Of a DNA stretch of 64,000 nt, positions 1 to 11,610 are shown piece after piece (positions within the stretch are counted from its first letter, which is position 1; every line of letters starts with the position of its first letter). Position numbers and translations under genes: made by a program. The notes beneath the pieces are model-generated. The model was given only the letters and a program-made list of their open reading frames with translations, ran no database searches and was not told the DNA's origin. The stretch spans positions 80,900,364 through 80,964,363 of the forward strand of contig NC_067196.1 in assembly GCF_000699445.3 (NCBI RefSeq), in the 5' to 3' direction. Origin of the DNA: Schistosoma haematobium (taxonomy: Eukaryota > Platyhelminthes > Trematoda > Strigeidida > Schistosomatidae).

Positions 1-2161
1 AATAGTTGAATTCATATGTCAATTAAAGGTAGACCATTATGGAAAACCTGGTCTAACTTCAACTGACTCATGAATAATAATGATAACATTCACAAAACCG
101 CGTCTTTGATTTGTATTTTTGTTACATAATAAACAAATTTCTTTATAGTAAGTAAAGTATTATACGTTTTTAAATATTGTTGTTCAAATAATATAAAAAC
201 TTTCGTCTAAATATGATCGAATACTTTCACAGTATTTGGGCACTGAGTTGGTATGAGATATTAAAGAGGAAGAATGTATTTGTAAAATCTGAGCGAATGG
301 ATTTGAAGTAAATCCAACATTTTACCTGGTAATTTGGCTTAAGCTTTTTCATAACTATGAACTTCTACCTATTGTAATGCGAAATTTCAATAACAATGTC
401 AAATTATCAAATTAAATATCAATGAACTTATCTTAACTCTGTGCCGGTTAATTATTTCGTTCAAGTCAGTAGGTTTCGTGATATAATCACTAATTGAATT
501 ATATTCTTAAATGTAATTGGAACGATAATAACTGCTATGTAATTAGTATCAGAAGGGGTTTTGTGGAGATCGTAGTAATTTCAACAGTTGAGATCATGAG
601 TCATTTGAAGCTAGACCACCATGGAAAACCTGGAAGCACTACTTCTCAATGATGAGGAATCCCACAATAGGACGAAACGGCCGTCCAGTGCTTCCAGGTT
701 TTCCACGGTGGTCTAGCTTCAATTGACTCATTATCTCAACTGTTGAAATTGCTATGTAATTATCAGTAAAAACTATTTGGAAAATTGATATAGTTGTGCC
801 TTCATTAATATTTCATTTCCAAGACCCATTCAAAATGGTACTGTGTAACATATGGAGATTCCTTAATTAAATTCAATCCACTTAATTGGTTACATAAGAA
901 TCAAGGTAATCAAAATATTCACTGTAGCTCACTACAAATGTATGTTCATGTCTTTAGAATGGGGATTCAAAAACTAAGCTAAGTGAACAGATATGCTAAC
1001 AAACATTACCATACATTTCCATAGTTTTAAGTAAATATTCTTAGTCTACAGTCACTACCGGTTAGTATCAAGATTAATGCGAAGTAAGACTTCTATCAAA
1101 AATGATTAACTTCTAATGGATTATTTAAATTCATTATTACTCCATGTAACAATCAGTCCTGTATTTGCATACAATCTCGTCTTTTAGTTATCTAATTAAA
1201 AGAACGCTGGAGTTATAGCAGTATCCAACTAATAAGGGTACATTGTGTGAAAGCATTTACTATCAAGCTTATAGTATAACATTAAATGTTAATTGCCTAT
1301 CAACATAAAAAGTCAAATTAAGTCATGATGTTAAATCAACTTTCAGATTATAAACTGACACTGATAACAATACACCTTGAATATGTATGCTATTCAATGA
1401 CACTTTGATCCCAATAACACAGTCCTGCAACTATAACTCATTTTAGATATCTGTGATCGAAATACTAATTTATATTTGCAATGACGTACAAAAATTCACT
1501 ACTGTTTCAAAGATGGATCGGATTATGAAATTAACAGACAGTCCAACAAATTATAAGCATTTTGAAATAAGTCATGAGAAGTTTCATAAGTCAATGAAAT
1601 ATGCAACGGATATACTATACTATTGTTTCATACAATTAAATAAGGTTCTATTCTCTCCTCAATAACATGTCTTTTAAATACAACAGTTACACATCTGCGA
1701 AATCAGTTATGGCTTTATCGTCTAACTGAGGATGAAAGTATCATGTGTCATAGAATAACGAATATGTCTTACTTTATAATCACCAAAATGGAAAAATTTT
1801 GAAAATTATATACCTCATGAACTGATTTTAGCTAGTTGCCCATTAAAAACCAGTCGGCATTAGAGAACTAGTGAGGAACAATTATTTAGGAAACTGATCC
1901 ATGCCATTGTTGGCAACCTATAATGGCAGCACGATTTTGGGAAACAACTGAAGTTGGAAGTATTTGCCATTGGATATCAACTCCATACCACACCATTAAA
2001 AAGTTTACTGGAAGCTTTTAAAGTTTGAAAACTAAAATATACTTTGTGACGTATTATAATGTATAACTGTAAACTAAGCAAGATATTCAGTGTTGTACTT
2101 TCTCGAAACTTTGCCTACTCAGTATATCTATTGTTTGCATATGTTGCACTTACTTTTTTAG
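1..2161 (+). other. KCNQ intron or upstream region with SINE fragments
   Basis: No coding exon is supported here. The stretch lies upstream of the first recognisable KCNQ exon and is probably intron, since the channel's membrane domain must lie to the left of the window. Positions 1-75 hold a small palindromic fragment of SINE family A, and 588-745 hold a larger one. The rest is AT-rich sequence in which nothing is recognised. A 70-codon open frame at 1453-1665 has no recognisable motif. Confidence 0.5.
588..745 (+). repeat. SINE family A fragment, snap-back palindrome
   Basis: The two arms (about 588-634 and 687-742) are inverted copies of the family A 3' part. They carry the family's 'ccaggttttcca' and 'tggtctagcttcaa' words in opposite orientation. 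Between them is a hammerhead-like remnant with a GAAAC box and a GTC cleavage triplet, but the first core base of CTGAGGA is changed. A fold-back RNA is expected; ribozyme activity is doubtful. Confidence 0.7.
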
Positions 2162-2549
2162 CATCAAATGAACTGTTACCAATCTTAACAAAAGTACAAA
2201 TACCAAATGATAGACTGTGCACAACTGATTTACTGTCCACTAGTCAAAGTGAACATATCAGTATATCAAAAAGTGGAAATCCTCCAGCACAGCAGAAACA
2301 AAATTTTAATAGTCAAACAATGTTTCAACATGATCCATATTTATGCTCATCACGTGGATCTGAAGTTATTATGCATCCATTAACTGAAAAAGAAAAAATT
2401 GCTGTACGTGTAATTCGAAAACTGCGATTTTTTGTAGCACGTAGAAAATTTCGTGAAGCTCTCAGACCATATGATGTAAAAGATGTAATTGAACAGTATT
2501 CAGCTGGACATGTTGATATGTTAGCTAGAGTGAAAATACTTCAAGCAAG
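2162..2549 (+). CDS. KCNQ: KCNQ-type potassium channel, internal exon (helix B/C region)
   Basis: This exon encodes part of the cytoplasmic C-terminus of a voltage-gated potassium channel. It opens after a pyrimidine-rich acceptor ending in AG at 2160-2161 and closes at a GTAAAT donor, leaving two bases of a split codon. The first half is a low-conservation Ser/Gln/Asn-rich linker. The second half contains the blocks [34 protein letters not shown] and [16 protein letters not shown], which match the KCNQ calmodulin-binding helix B and the start of helix C. In known KCNQ channels this region binds calmodulin and helps subunits assemble. An open frame starts earlier, at 2059, but the splice acceptor and family alignment favour 2162. 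The membrane part (S1-S6) lies outside the window. Confidence 0.9.
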
Positions 2550-3201
2550 GTAAATAAATGTTTCTATGCAGTACTTTGCTTTGTCTATCTTTCATAGCTG
2601 TTACTAAACATAATGAACATCTAATTGTAAAGCCTTTAACTTATGAAATTTAGTGTTATTCTATTGTATATATACTATACTACAGTCGAGGTGAAAGTAA
2701 ACTTTTTTGAATATTAAAGTTGAAAGCCAGGATTCTAACACCCCAATGATTTTTCTTGATGACCATTATATATATATACGTTGTGACAGATGTTAGCCAC
2801 GGTCTGATATATTAGCGGTATCTTTTGAAACAACTTTAGATTATATTCAGATTGCGTTTATGTGAATTAGTATACTGAACAAATTAAAATCCTAAAGTAA
2901 ACATTATTTTCTTCAAGATTAGGGATATACACTACTGATGAGTGTTGGCTACTGTGAAACAAGATTCACAACCTTCATTCGATTGCTTCCAACTAACAGA
3001 TTTTTATTGATTTTTATTGTCAAACTTCCATTGAATATCACTTGAGGTTGAAAAATTGCTCTCAAAGAAACATAATTTCCAGATTGTAATTGAAAACATA
3101 GGACCTATATTTTAATGCATAAATATACTCGTTTGTTAACTTTACACAACTACAGCTCAAAAACATGTTTCAAACTTTTATCAAATAATTCCATCTTTTA
3201 G

Positions 3202-3298
3202 GTTAGATCAAATTTTAGGAAGACCTGGCTCTAAAGGTGATGATGTCTATGATTCACATCAATGTTTAGCATCAAGAATTGTGAAAATTGAACATAAG
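3202..3298 (+). CDS. KCNQ: KCNQ-type potassium channel, internal exon (coiled-coil region)
   Basis: A 97-base exon bounded by a TTTTAG acceptor and an AAG|GTGAGA donor. Its first base completes the split codon from the preceding exon and the frame then stays open. It reads LDQILGRPGSKGDD followed by LASRIVKIEHK. KCNQ proteins have the same arrangement: a LDQI(L/V)G block, then a short linker, then the LASRVVKVE start of helix D, the tetramerisation coiled coil. The short acidic loop between the blocks is variable in the family. Phase agreement on both sides makes this exon secure although no transcript was available. Confidence 0.88.
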
Positions 3299-4467
3299 GT
3301 GAGAAGTTTAAATTTTTTAGTTAAAACTACTTTCTGTTTATTCAGTCATAAATACTTATACTAAAGCAATATTTTCCCATCATCAGATTACTATGATAAT
3401 CTCTGGTTCATGACATAACAAATCAGTAACGCGGTCTTAATTTAGTTTGTTATTCTAAATCAGATTTATTTGAACTATGATCGCTCGAAGTTATTGAACT
3501 GATTATAGTTCTCTATTAAATACAGTCTTTGTAACACAGATGTGTTTCGAGTTAGTAGTGATATTTATTGACATATCTTAAGGCCTTTGAGTTTTATGCT
3601 CTGAAGTTACCTGTTTATATAGTGATTATCCTACCAACAGTAACACTTCTAAAAAAGGGCTTAGCATATTTGGTCCATAATAGTAGTAGAAATAAGACCT
3701 TAATATTTAATTAAAACACAAATTTCAAATATTTATTGACACAATGTTCAAATTTATTGAATCACTATGTGTAACTTGACGAAGAATTAGGCAAGTATTT
3801 ATTCAAAACGATGCTGTACAATGTAGTAAATCAAAAATCCTAGGTCTAACAAAAATTGTAGTGAAAGATCTTATCATAATTAATATCAGAAAGAAGTAAT
3901 GTGGTTAACTTTAGGAAAGAGGTATGATGATGTTTGCCATTACAAATATCAATTAATTCAAAGCTCATTTGTTAAAACTGTAGATCATTGAACATACATT
4001 TTGCTTAAGTGAAATTTACTCAACTATAAACGAAACTCTGTATGACAATCTACGTTGACATTTTAATTCTTTTAAAAAATCAATCGAAACGGGTCTTCAA
4101 CAATTATTCCCAGTAACGTAGTTTATATAATTAAAATATTGATTTCTCTTTTTTTTTATTTATCCATATTTGTTTAGTTCTACCAAATGTAGTATGATAT
4201 CTAGTTTCCATATCGATTTTTAAATGTTTCAAAATAGTAGTTAAGCCATTTACATGACATTACTTATTGTTGAAGTGTTGTAGATTATTATTATTATTAT
4301 ACTCTGGAATATTCATGAGGTTACTATCTTTTCAAATTTAGGCAGAAAACAAAAACAAAGTTAAAACGGTTTTAATGGAATTTAATGGTCCGTTTTTGAT
4401 AATTGCTTCTCGTGTTCAGTATAAACATAAAAAAATCTTTAATTTTGTAAACATTCTAATATTTTAG

Positions 4468-5334
4468 ATTGATACTGTTGAAATGAAACTTGATAGATTG
4501 ATCAGTATTTTAAAAGCTGATTATATGTTCAAATATCGTAGTCAAGTAGAAAATACTGATGTCAATATGAAACATTCACTGCAGAATAATGATCAATACA
4601 TTCAACAAACTAATTGTTCAGACAGAGTAAATCATCAAATCCAGTGTAATACACTTTTTTCAACAACAACAACAGGACAATATCCAAAACTATCAGAGGA
4701 TAAAGTGTTTGTGATTCAACGTAGATCACATAATAAATTCCAGAAACAAAAATTGTCTGCATCAGAAAGAAATTCACTGACTGTCAATTTTCCATTATCA
4801 CTGATAAGTGAAAGATGGAAAAGTATTGATGCTGAAACGTCTTTGAAAACTATTTATCCAAACAATGAAAAACTTAATACAGACACTTCTATATACAATC
4901 AGAATAATGATAATACTCAGAAAGTGTATTCAAAATTACAATTCACATCTCATTCTGAAGAATTTCCTTTAACGAAAAGACGAAGCTTTCCTTTACAATC
5001 TACATCATCATTTAATATTCTATCAAATAAACAAGCACTGTCAACTTATTCAGAAAGTTGTTTAAAAAGAGTTATTAATGATAATAATAATAATAAAGAT
5101 CTTAAAACAACTCAATATCTCACTGATCCTTATACACAAATTTCAAAAAATTATTCCAATCTATCAAAAAGTATGAATTCAATTACTATTCCTTATCGAA
5201 ATTCTTCTTCCTCTTTTAAAACATACCTACAAAGACAAGAAGAGATTATTGCTCCTTTAGATTATGAATATATTGTAGAAGAAAAACAAGAGAGAAAATC
5301 TTTATTAGATACAATTAATAAGATAAACAGCTAA
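4468..5334 (+). CDS. KCNQ: KCNQ-type potassium channel, terminal coding exon
   Basis: The exon follows an ATTTTAG acceptor in phase 0 and runs open to a TAA at 5332-5334. Its first 20 or so residues (IDTVEMKLDRLISILKADYM) finish the heptad pattern of the KCNQ tetramerisation helix. The remaining roughly 265 residues are not recognisable. They are rich in Ser, Asn, Lys and Thr, have no membrane segment, and look disordered, with several possible phosphorylation-type basic-Ser runs (KRRSFPL, RRSHNK). A long divergent tail is plausible for a flatworm channel. ATG codons such as 4483 are internal methionines, not starts. AATAAA-like hexamers occur soon after the stop (about 5397) and again near 5840, but the poly(A) site cannot be fixed. 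Confidence 0.88.
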   Translation: MDTVEMKLDRLISILKADYMFKYRSQVENTDVNMKHSLQNNDQYIQQTNCSDRVNHQIQCNTLFSTTTTGQYPKLSEDKVFVIQRRSHNKFQKQKLSASERNSLTVNFPLSLISERWKSIDAETSLKTIYPNNEKLNTDTSIYNQNNDNTQKVYSKLQFTSHSEEFPLTKRRSFPLQSTSSFNILSNKQALSTYSESCLKRVINDNNNNKDLKTTQYLTDPYTQISKNYSNLSKSMNSITIPYRNSSSSFKTYLQRQEEIIAPLDYEYIVEEKQERKSLLDTINKINS

Positions 5335-7076
5335 AAGTAAATAATAAGAATAAGAATACTTTTGATAAGATTTAATTGGTTTTCACACTTTTATTTAATA
5401 AATAATGATGTACATAGACATTTTTAAGTTGTTTTTATACTACTACTACTACTATTACTAGTATTACTAATACTACTAATAATACTACTACTATTACACG
5501 TTATATACTACTTATTTAGTTCAGAAAATATAGTATATTCTTTTACATAGTTTATAAGTTATTTTATGTAGGTTCTTTCTTTTTTGTAAAGATAGTTAAG
5601 TCAGTTTATCATGAATTTTCTTATTTAAAAGAAAATTTCCGCTCATTTACTTTTAATCTTTTGTTTGTTTTGTTTTTGTTTTTTCGTTGTTTTTTTTTAA
5701 AAAAATTTATCTTTTAATTCTTCAATATAAGATATGTGTTAATCAAATTTGTTTTATTCCTTTAATTTGAATTGAATTCAAACAATTCGATGTCTTCCTT
5801 CAATGTTATTCTTTCTATAAAATATTAAAATGTAAACAAAATAAAATAAACAAACAAGCCATTTGTTTAGTGAAAACTCCTATAAAAAGAAACACAACAG
5901 AATTTCATATCTTTATCCTTCATTATGGTCATGTTAAATATTTTCTAGATTGATCTAATTTGTATCAATACAAAAACACTCTGATAGGAATGATTGACAG
6001 AATGATTTTCTGTTTATTCTCTCTTTCAATTTCAATGATATTCAATTATTTTTTTTTCTAAAATGAAAATATAAAAAAACAAAAGGAAACTATGAATCGG
6101 TGTTAACTGATGAGTGAAAAGAAAAATCTACATTGAATTAAAGTATACATTGTGGATAATCTTCTGAAGATGAAAATTATCTGATTATAAGAAAAGATGA
6201 AATCTCTGAATGATTTAAAAAAAAAAAAGAAAATGATATAATTCAAATGAGATATACTACACTTGTATGATTTACTTAAACTTATCTAAGTAGATAAATA
6301 CTAATTCGTTAGTTAAGTTGTGTTATAGCTCTCTCTCTTTATTACAACCCAGCTATTCCTATTACTTAATATTGTCGGACACCGATTCACTAGACAAGTC
6401 CCTTAAATCAGAACATGGTTGAACACGAACAGAGATTATATTCCCAATAACAAGGTTAGATTGGAAGCCAAGAAGCAAGTAAGAAGTGCAATAGGGAAAA
6501 CGTTAGTATATTTATAGCTTTTCACATGAAATTTCCAGAGTGTTCACTAATTATTGAATGACGCGTGTGCCAACGCAAGCGTGCACTGAGCATGCCTTAA
6601 TGCAGTCTATGTCTCGCTAACAGTTGTTTGACAGTATGATTTTCATTAAAAAAACAAACAAACACCCAAACTACTAAATAGATGTTTGAGTGGAATAGCT
6701 CAGCAACTCAAAATTCATTCGGACAATAACTTTTCACTGACTAGAAGAAAAAATGAAAAGAAGTTGGTCATATGGAATTTGTTTTTTATAAATCTGACAA
6801 AAATGGGCGATATATAAATAGAACTAAAACAGTTAAGATCAATTATTTATATTATCTGATAAACCTAACCAGTAAGTTTCAAAGAAAACGTATTATTTAA
6901 GCTAATGTTATCATTTATATGACATTAACAATTCAATCATAAAAGAAACTTTTCAGATTTTGATTTTAAAAAAAACAGTGAAAATACTTTACTATTCAAA
7001 ATATTATGTCATCATCAAAAATATCTATCATTATATTATCAGTTTAAGAGTTATGGAGACTGTTAAGTTTTTGATT
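5335..7076. other. KCNQ 3' flank, AT-rich
   Basis: Presumed 3' untranslated region followed by intergenic DNA. It contains an imperfect CTA/TAC-type trinucleotide repeat at about 5437-5507, long T and A runs, and possible poly(A) signals. Nothing else is recognised. Around 6540-6600 the base composition is briefly less AT-rich without an open frame. Confidence 0.5.
5437..5507. repeat. Imperfect (CTA)n microsatellite
   Basis: An interrupted trinucleotide run built from ctactacta and attacta units, lying in the probable KCNQ 3' untranslated region. Confidence 0.8.
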
Positions 7077-7256
7077 GAGATCATGGACCGAATGATGTTA
7101 GACCACCATTGAAAACCTGGAGGCACCGGACAGCTGTTTCGTCCCAATGTGGGACTCCTCAGCAGAGCGCATCCACGATCCCACTAGCGGGATTCTAACC
7201 CAGAGAGTTCAGTCTCGCGCGCCAACGTTTAACCTACTGTACCGCTGAGCCGGCAG
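7077..7256 (-). repeat. SINE family A, full unit with hammerhead
   Basis: Read on the minus strand, this unit starts with a tRNA-like head (GGCTCAGCGGT A-box-like block and a degenerate GGTTAGAATCC B box). It then runs through a hammerhead motif into the family 3' tail. It forms an inverted pair with the plus-strand unit ending near 7592. The family resembles the schistosome Sm-alpha SINE, which is known to have a pol III-type head and a hammerhead. Confidence 0.85.
7122..7170 (-). ncRNA. Hammerhead ribozyme (family A), core intact
   Basis: The minus strand shows CTGAGGA, then a stem II closed by GTCC/GGGAC, then GAAAC, a short stem III over AGCT, and a GTC cleavage triplet. Stem I flanks (GCTCTG against CGGTGC) pair with one mismatch. 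All strictly conserved hammerhead bases that can be seen are present. Confidence 0.75.
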
Positions 7257-7424
7257 GCATCCAACGATGTTAATGTCTAACCTCAACCAATCCACGAAGT
7301 TGCGCGACTATCTTCCAATGTACTGAGATAGACACCTGTTTCTACACGACACGAATTAGCTCCACTGGTCACAGCTTCTCACCAGAACTCCGAGGATTTT
7401 CTCACGGAGCTAGTCACTAGTGGG

Positions 7425-7592
7425 TCCAGTAGGTTAAGCACTGGCGCGTGAGACTGAACTCCCTGGGTTAGAATCCCGCGAGTGGGACCGTGGATGCGCT
7501 CTGCTGAGGAGTCCCACAATGGGACGAAACACCCGTCCAGTGCTTCCAGGTTTTCAATGGTGGTCTAACATCAATCGGTTCATGATCTCAAT
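7425..7592 (+). repeat. SINE family A, inverted partner unit
   Basis: Plus-strand copy with the distal half of the tRNA-like head (GGGTTAGAATCCCG B-box block), a hammerhead and the family A tail. Together with 7077-7256 it makes a large inverted repeat with a spacer of about 170 bases that itself carries family sequence. Confidence 0.85.
7496..7545 (+). ncRNA. Hammerhead ribozyme (family A), core intact
   Basis: CTGAGGA, stem II GTCCCACAATGGGAC, GAAAC and a GTC triplet are all present. Stem I (GCTCTG with CAGTGC) pairs with one mismatch. Stem III is only about two base pairs (AC/GT), as is common for schistosome hammerheads. Confidence 0.78.
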
Positions 7593-7974
7593 CAAAAATA
7601 TCATTATGCTGTCAAAACTCTTGGTTCGTTATGTTATGTTAACACTTTGTTTATCCTTGATAAAATTTATCCACCTAATATTAGTTCCTACAGAAAAATT
7701 CGATGTAATTTTGTAATCTGAATTTTAAATTTGTTAGCACTTATAAATACAGAATGTATTTGGAACCTTAAGTAAGTTGTTGATCATTCTGAATATGATA
7801 CTCCTTATCCTTTTCAAATCATATTTAAGGACTCTACTATGAAAGAAATGAAGAAGAATACCTTTAAAGTTATAAATTGCATAATTAGATCTGTGTCTTA
7901 TTTTCTAGACCGAAAAAGTTATAAATATTTTCTATAGATGATTTTATGAAGTTTTAATGTTTGATAATGGTTTG

Positions 7975-8045
7975 TGGTCGAATTCAAGACGGACTATTCG
8001 TCCTATTTGAAACTCATCAGATGGATATATCTGTATTCTAGTGTT
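7975..8045 (-). repeat. SINE family C hammerhead remnant
   Basis: The minus strand shows CTGATGAGTTTCAAATAGGAC followed by GAATA instead of GAAAC. It is a recognisable but mutated hammerhead arm of family C without a clear tRNA-like head. Confidence 0.55.
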
Positions 8046-8404
8046 AATATTTCTTGTAAGATTCAAATGACGTACCAGTTATGTTAACTGTTAACACGTA
8101 ATCAAACTACTAAGTTCAAATAATTACTAACTTGTTCAATGAATAAAAAGCCTTACAAATTATCAAGATTGTTTGGCATTATCTATTTAGTATTTTTTTA
8201 ATTACCTTCACAAAACTATTCCATTTATTTACAAGATTAATATTTCCATTATAATCTGTAATAATAAAGGTTAGCCGGCTTATATAAATATCTAAGCTTC
8301 TATTACACCATTAAAAATCCTACTTTGTTGTCTAGTTAAAATCTGAAAAATATCTTAATTACCCATGAGAAATCAATATGTTAAAACATTTTTTTCATAC
8401 ACAT

Positions 8405-8967
8405 AGTTCCCTTGATCATTTTGTAAAGAGCAAGAACAAAGATTCTAGCAGAATAACATGAATTCATTTTTATTTCGTTGGTTCTCGTCAGCTGCTTACA
8501 TCCTGTGATATTTAAAATTATAATTACATATTGAGTTCTAATTGCTTACATGAAAGAGTTTGGTTGGAAATTATATTGAAAACATATTCGTATAGTAAAG
8601 CAAGGGTGTAAATAAAGTTAATAGACTGAATATTGTAAATATATACCCTATGTGAAAGAACATTCTACATTATTGATTGTGATAACAGTTCAAACGGCTA
8701 GAAACAAGTGGTAACATAATGAATAAATATTTATAACAATCTAGTGAGTAGAGCTCAGTTGATAAAATAAGGTTATAAATTTAGAAGATAGTGGAAGCGA
8801 AACTCAATGATGTGATAAATACGAGAAAGGGTTTAAAGAAAAAAGAAAAAAATTTAAGATGCAGCCAAAGAGTATTTGTCACCAAGGCAAGGAAAGATTA
8901 ATAACCGTCTCTTTCCGAACACATAAGTCAGGTTTTTGATGCCTGATGGCAACAGCTTCAAAAAACT
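8405..8967 (-). mobile_element. Penelope-like element, 3' fragment
   Basis: On the minus strand the fragment starts in a decayed coding end, runs through an untranslated region, and ends in the same terminal sequence as the element at 41142-42965, including its minimal hammerhead. The coding remnant (about 8962-8879) reads EAVAIRHQKPDLC then KETVINLSLPW and stop, the conserved C-terminus of the PLE GIY-YIG protein. Upstream of it the frame is shifted. Confidence 0.8.
8448..8495 (-). ncRNA. Minimal hammerhead ribozyme in a PLE terminus
   Basis: The minus strand shows CTGACGA, a very short stem II (GAACCAAC, only the outer pairs), GAAA, an AT-rich stem III over a GAATTC centre, and a 4-bp stem I (GCAG/CTGC). 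Hammerheads of this minimal kind are known from PLEs. The copy differs from the one at 42870-42916 in its stem II loop and in stem III bases, yet keeps the core. Confidence 0.65.
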
Positions 8968-10050
8968 TCGAAAGACTGGAGTTTAGCTGGTTACCAATCA
9001 CTTTAAACGATTACCTGATATCCTATATCAAGGAGATGTTTGGTGATTGCACTGCTTAAAATCTTTCTTTCCCTTGTTCTGAAACGTTTTGAAACATGTT
9101 GAAAAAAACATTTTGTAGTTACTTGTAAATAATAGAAAGTTTTGTATTTTATGTTTGATGAATACAAAAAAAAACTGCAAAAATATTATTGGATTACTGT
9201 TATTGTTTGTTTGTTTGAAATCTTATTTGCAGTTTAACGTTTTTTTGAAACAGAAACAAAAAGTTTAATTTCACAACCTTATACATACAAATTAGTTAAC
9301 CTTGACATTTCGAATGATAAGTATTACATTTCATATGAACTAAACGTTGAATGATAGATACATTGTTCAATGACGATATATTCAATGAATAATAAATCAA
9401 TAATAATCAGTATATACTTTAAATTCAACTTTCCATTTATATCAAATCTAATCAATATGTAAATAAAACTTGAAAAAAACATATCAAGACTTCATTTTAG
9501 GGATTTAAACAATTTCAACTATCAATAATGTAACTATTCAAACCCCTGGAGATAAAAATAAAATAGTATACATATAATTATCATAGAGATTATAAGGTAA
9601 GAACATAAATTACCTTATTTGAGTGGATACAATTTTAATTGAACAATAGTTAACCAGGTAAGATAATTGAGTTTATATATACAAAAAGATTTATTTCATT
9701 TTTTTTATAATTTTTACAAAATGTAAACGAGATAAACAGAGTTAATTAACACATCCATTTTTATATTTTTTTTGTGAGGTAATCTCTCTATTGTAAGTTA
9801 TATCACGGGATACTTATAGATAAACATCCGATAAAAACTAAGATACACTAAACTGATAATTTCAAACAATATTCACAGATAAACCTGTTTAATATTGAGC
9901 CTTGAAATGTATGACTTTTTGATTAGTAAAGAGGCAACGGCTCAATAAGAAGTTCTACAATCGAACACCTTGTGAACACAGGTTACTCAATCAAGACAGA
10001 CTCTGTGTTCAAAATCTTATAAAAGGTAAGTAGAAACCTTCCTAAGACAA
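8968..10050. other. AT-rich intergenic stretch
   Basis: No gene or recognisable repeat except possible decayed PLE coding sequence towards the right end (about 9960-10050). Confidence 0.4.
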
Positions 10051-10160
10051 TTAGACTGCATCTTCTTTGCACTGCCGAGGCAACAGCCATACATTTTGAA
10101 AAACCAGAATTATGTGTACAAAAGAAACTGGTACAACCTCTTCTTCTACCATGGTTTTAA
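10051..10160 (+). pseudogene. PLE protein C-terminus, decayed
   Basis: A plus-strand frame reads AEATAIHFEKPELCVQKK, then VQPLLLPWF and stop. It matches the C-terminal block of the PLE GIY-YIG protein seen at 42370-42463 and 15391-15490. The upstream sequence is too decayed to follow. Sequence around 10478-10545 matches the terminal repeat of the PLE copy at 14998-15654, so the element probably runs to about 10545. Confidence 0.7.
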
Positions 10161-10545
10161 TGTATTAAAATTGTTCTCTTTCTTCATACTCTTGTTCCCT
10201 TACAGCCACCTGCTTCACCTTCCTTCTTCCCTTCAAATCTTCTACCCCCAACCGGTTTGTTTTTATTTCCACGATCATTCCGATTATATTTCATTTTATT
10301 TTATCATGCTGAGCCATCCTTACCCGATGAATACTTAAGCCATTAACTATCAAACGATTATTTACTTTCCTTGTTTTAAAAAATTTTTTCTAATACCTTT
10401 GTTTATTTAACCTCACTGTTACCATGCATAACAGAAGTTTATTATCAGTATTATTATCACTCTGTAAAAATAAGTATATATATTTGCGATTGTACAGCTT
10501 TGAAAATGAATTCGCCGAAAACAGAACTCTTCGCTGAACTAATCT
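10161..10545 (+). mobile_element. PLE 3' untranslated region and terminus
   Basis: Follows the PLE stop codon. Its end (gattgtacagctt, then tgaattcg and cttcgctgaac) matches the inverted termini of the copy at 14998-15654, which belongs to the same PLE lineage. Confidence 0.6.
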
Positions 10546-11209
10546 TTCTTTCTTATTTTATTTAAAACATAAAACCAAGTTAAATAGAGGTAAACAATTG
10601 TACTGAATGAAAATTAAGATTCAATTTCAGTACATAAATCGATCGTTATACTATTCTATTGAATAGGTTCATTTAAGTTGATTATGAAAAGCGTATAGTC
10701 ATATGTCTATAAGAGAAAATGATAAAACTACAACCCCATACTGATGGAATAGATGGTTAAACACCTGATAATCATGATGGCAATCTATATACAGTATATG
10801 ATTTCCTCAGAGTAAACCGACAAAATACCTAAGTTGTTTGAAGAAACCATTAAAACACAGAATGTTAGGTTTCTGAATAACTTGGGGTTAACTAGTGACT
10901 TTTATATGGTATCTGTATCAAATTATAATTATACAGGTATACTAAAATGTATTATTATTTTGAGCGACAGTGATTTGTTATTGTCAAAAAACATATTCCG
11001 TTTCATCTGAGTCTATAATTGCAACTTCTAGAATTCATGATGGAGAATCGTGTGTTGTAGAGTCAAATACTACCACATTGGAAATAACATGGTAGAAACT
11101 GTTTTTTTAAAAACATATCATTTTATTATATTGTCGTATCATTATTTAATTAGTAATCCGATATTTCAAATGAATAGGCTTAACTCATATCAGTATTATA
11201 GACGTAGAT

Positions 11210-11372
11210 GATGCCGGCTAGTAGTTGAATCCAGAACGTGCGTTTCGTTCTATTTGTTACTCGTCAGTTGGATGTACCTATATGATAAATTTGATGTTCA
11301 CTCCGAAGCTCGAACCAACTACCGTCCTCTTCAAACGACACTGCGTTATCTGCTTAGCTACTGAATACTGGT
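11210..11372 (-). repeat. SINE family C unit
   Basis: On the minus strand there is a tRNA-like head (TAGCTAAGCAGATAACGC A-box block, GGTTCGAGC B-box block at about 11372-11295). A hammerhead-like segment follows: CTGACGA and GAAAC present, cleavage triplet GTT, stem II imperfect. It is the left half of an inverted pair with 11420-11610. Confidence 0.7.
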
Positions 11373-11419
11373 AGCCACTAGCTTGTGCAATGGATTGAAG
11401 TTAAATTCATTTTTGTGTT

Positions 11420-11610
11420 GGGATGTAGGTACATCCAGGTGACGAGTTCCAGATAGGATGAAACGCGCGCTCTGGATTCCACTGCCAGCCACCATCATCT
11501 CAGCTTATAATGCTTGTGACTGAAGGCAATATAATGACAATATGGACAGGATGCACATATGCCAACAAGAGACTGATCAGTTGCAGTCCTAAATATTGAT
11601 GGGAAGATTC
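11420..11610 (+). repeat. SINE family C unit, inverted partner
   Basis: Plus-strand hammerhead region and family C 3' tail. The core reads GTGACGA in place of CTGACGA, so the ribozyme is probably dead, although GAAAC is kept. The tail shares the 'gccactatccatctttgc' and 'gactggtcaattgcagtc' words of other C copies in mutated form. Confidence 0.65.

Noticed and set aside
1453..1665. 70-codon ORF upstream of the KCNQ exons
   Set aside because: It does not resemble any part of a KCNQ channel and lacks splice signals in a compatible phase.
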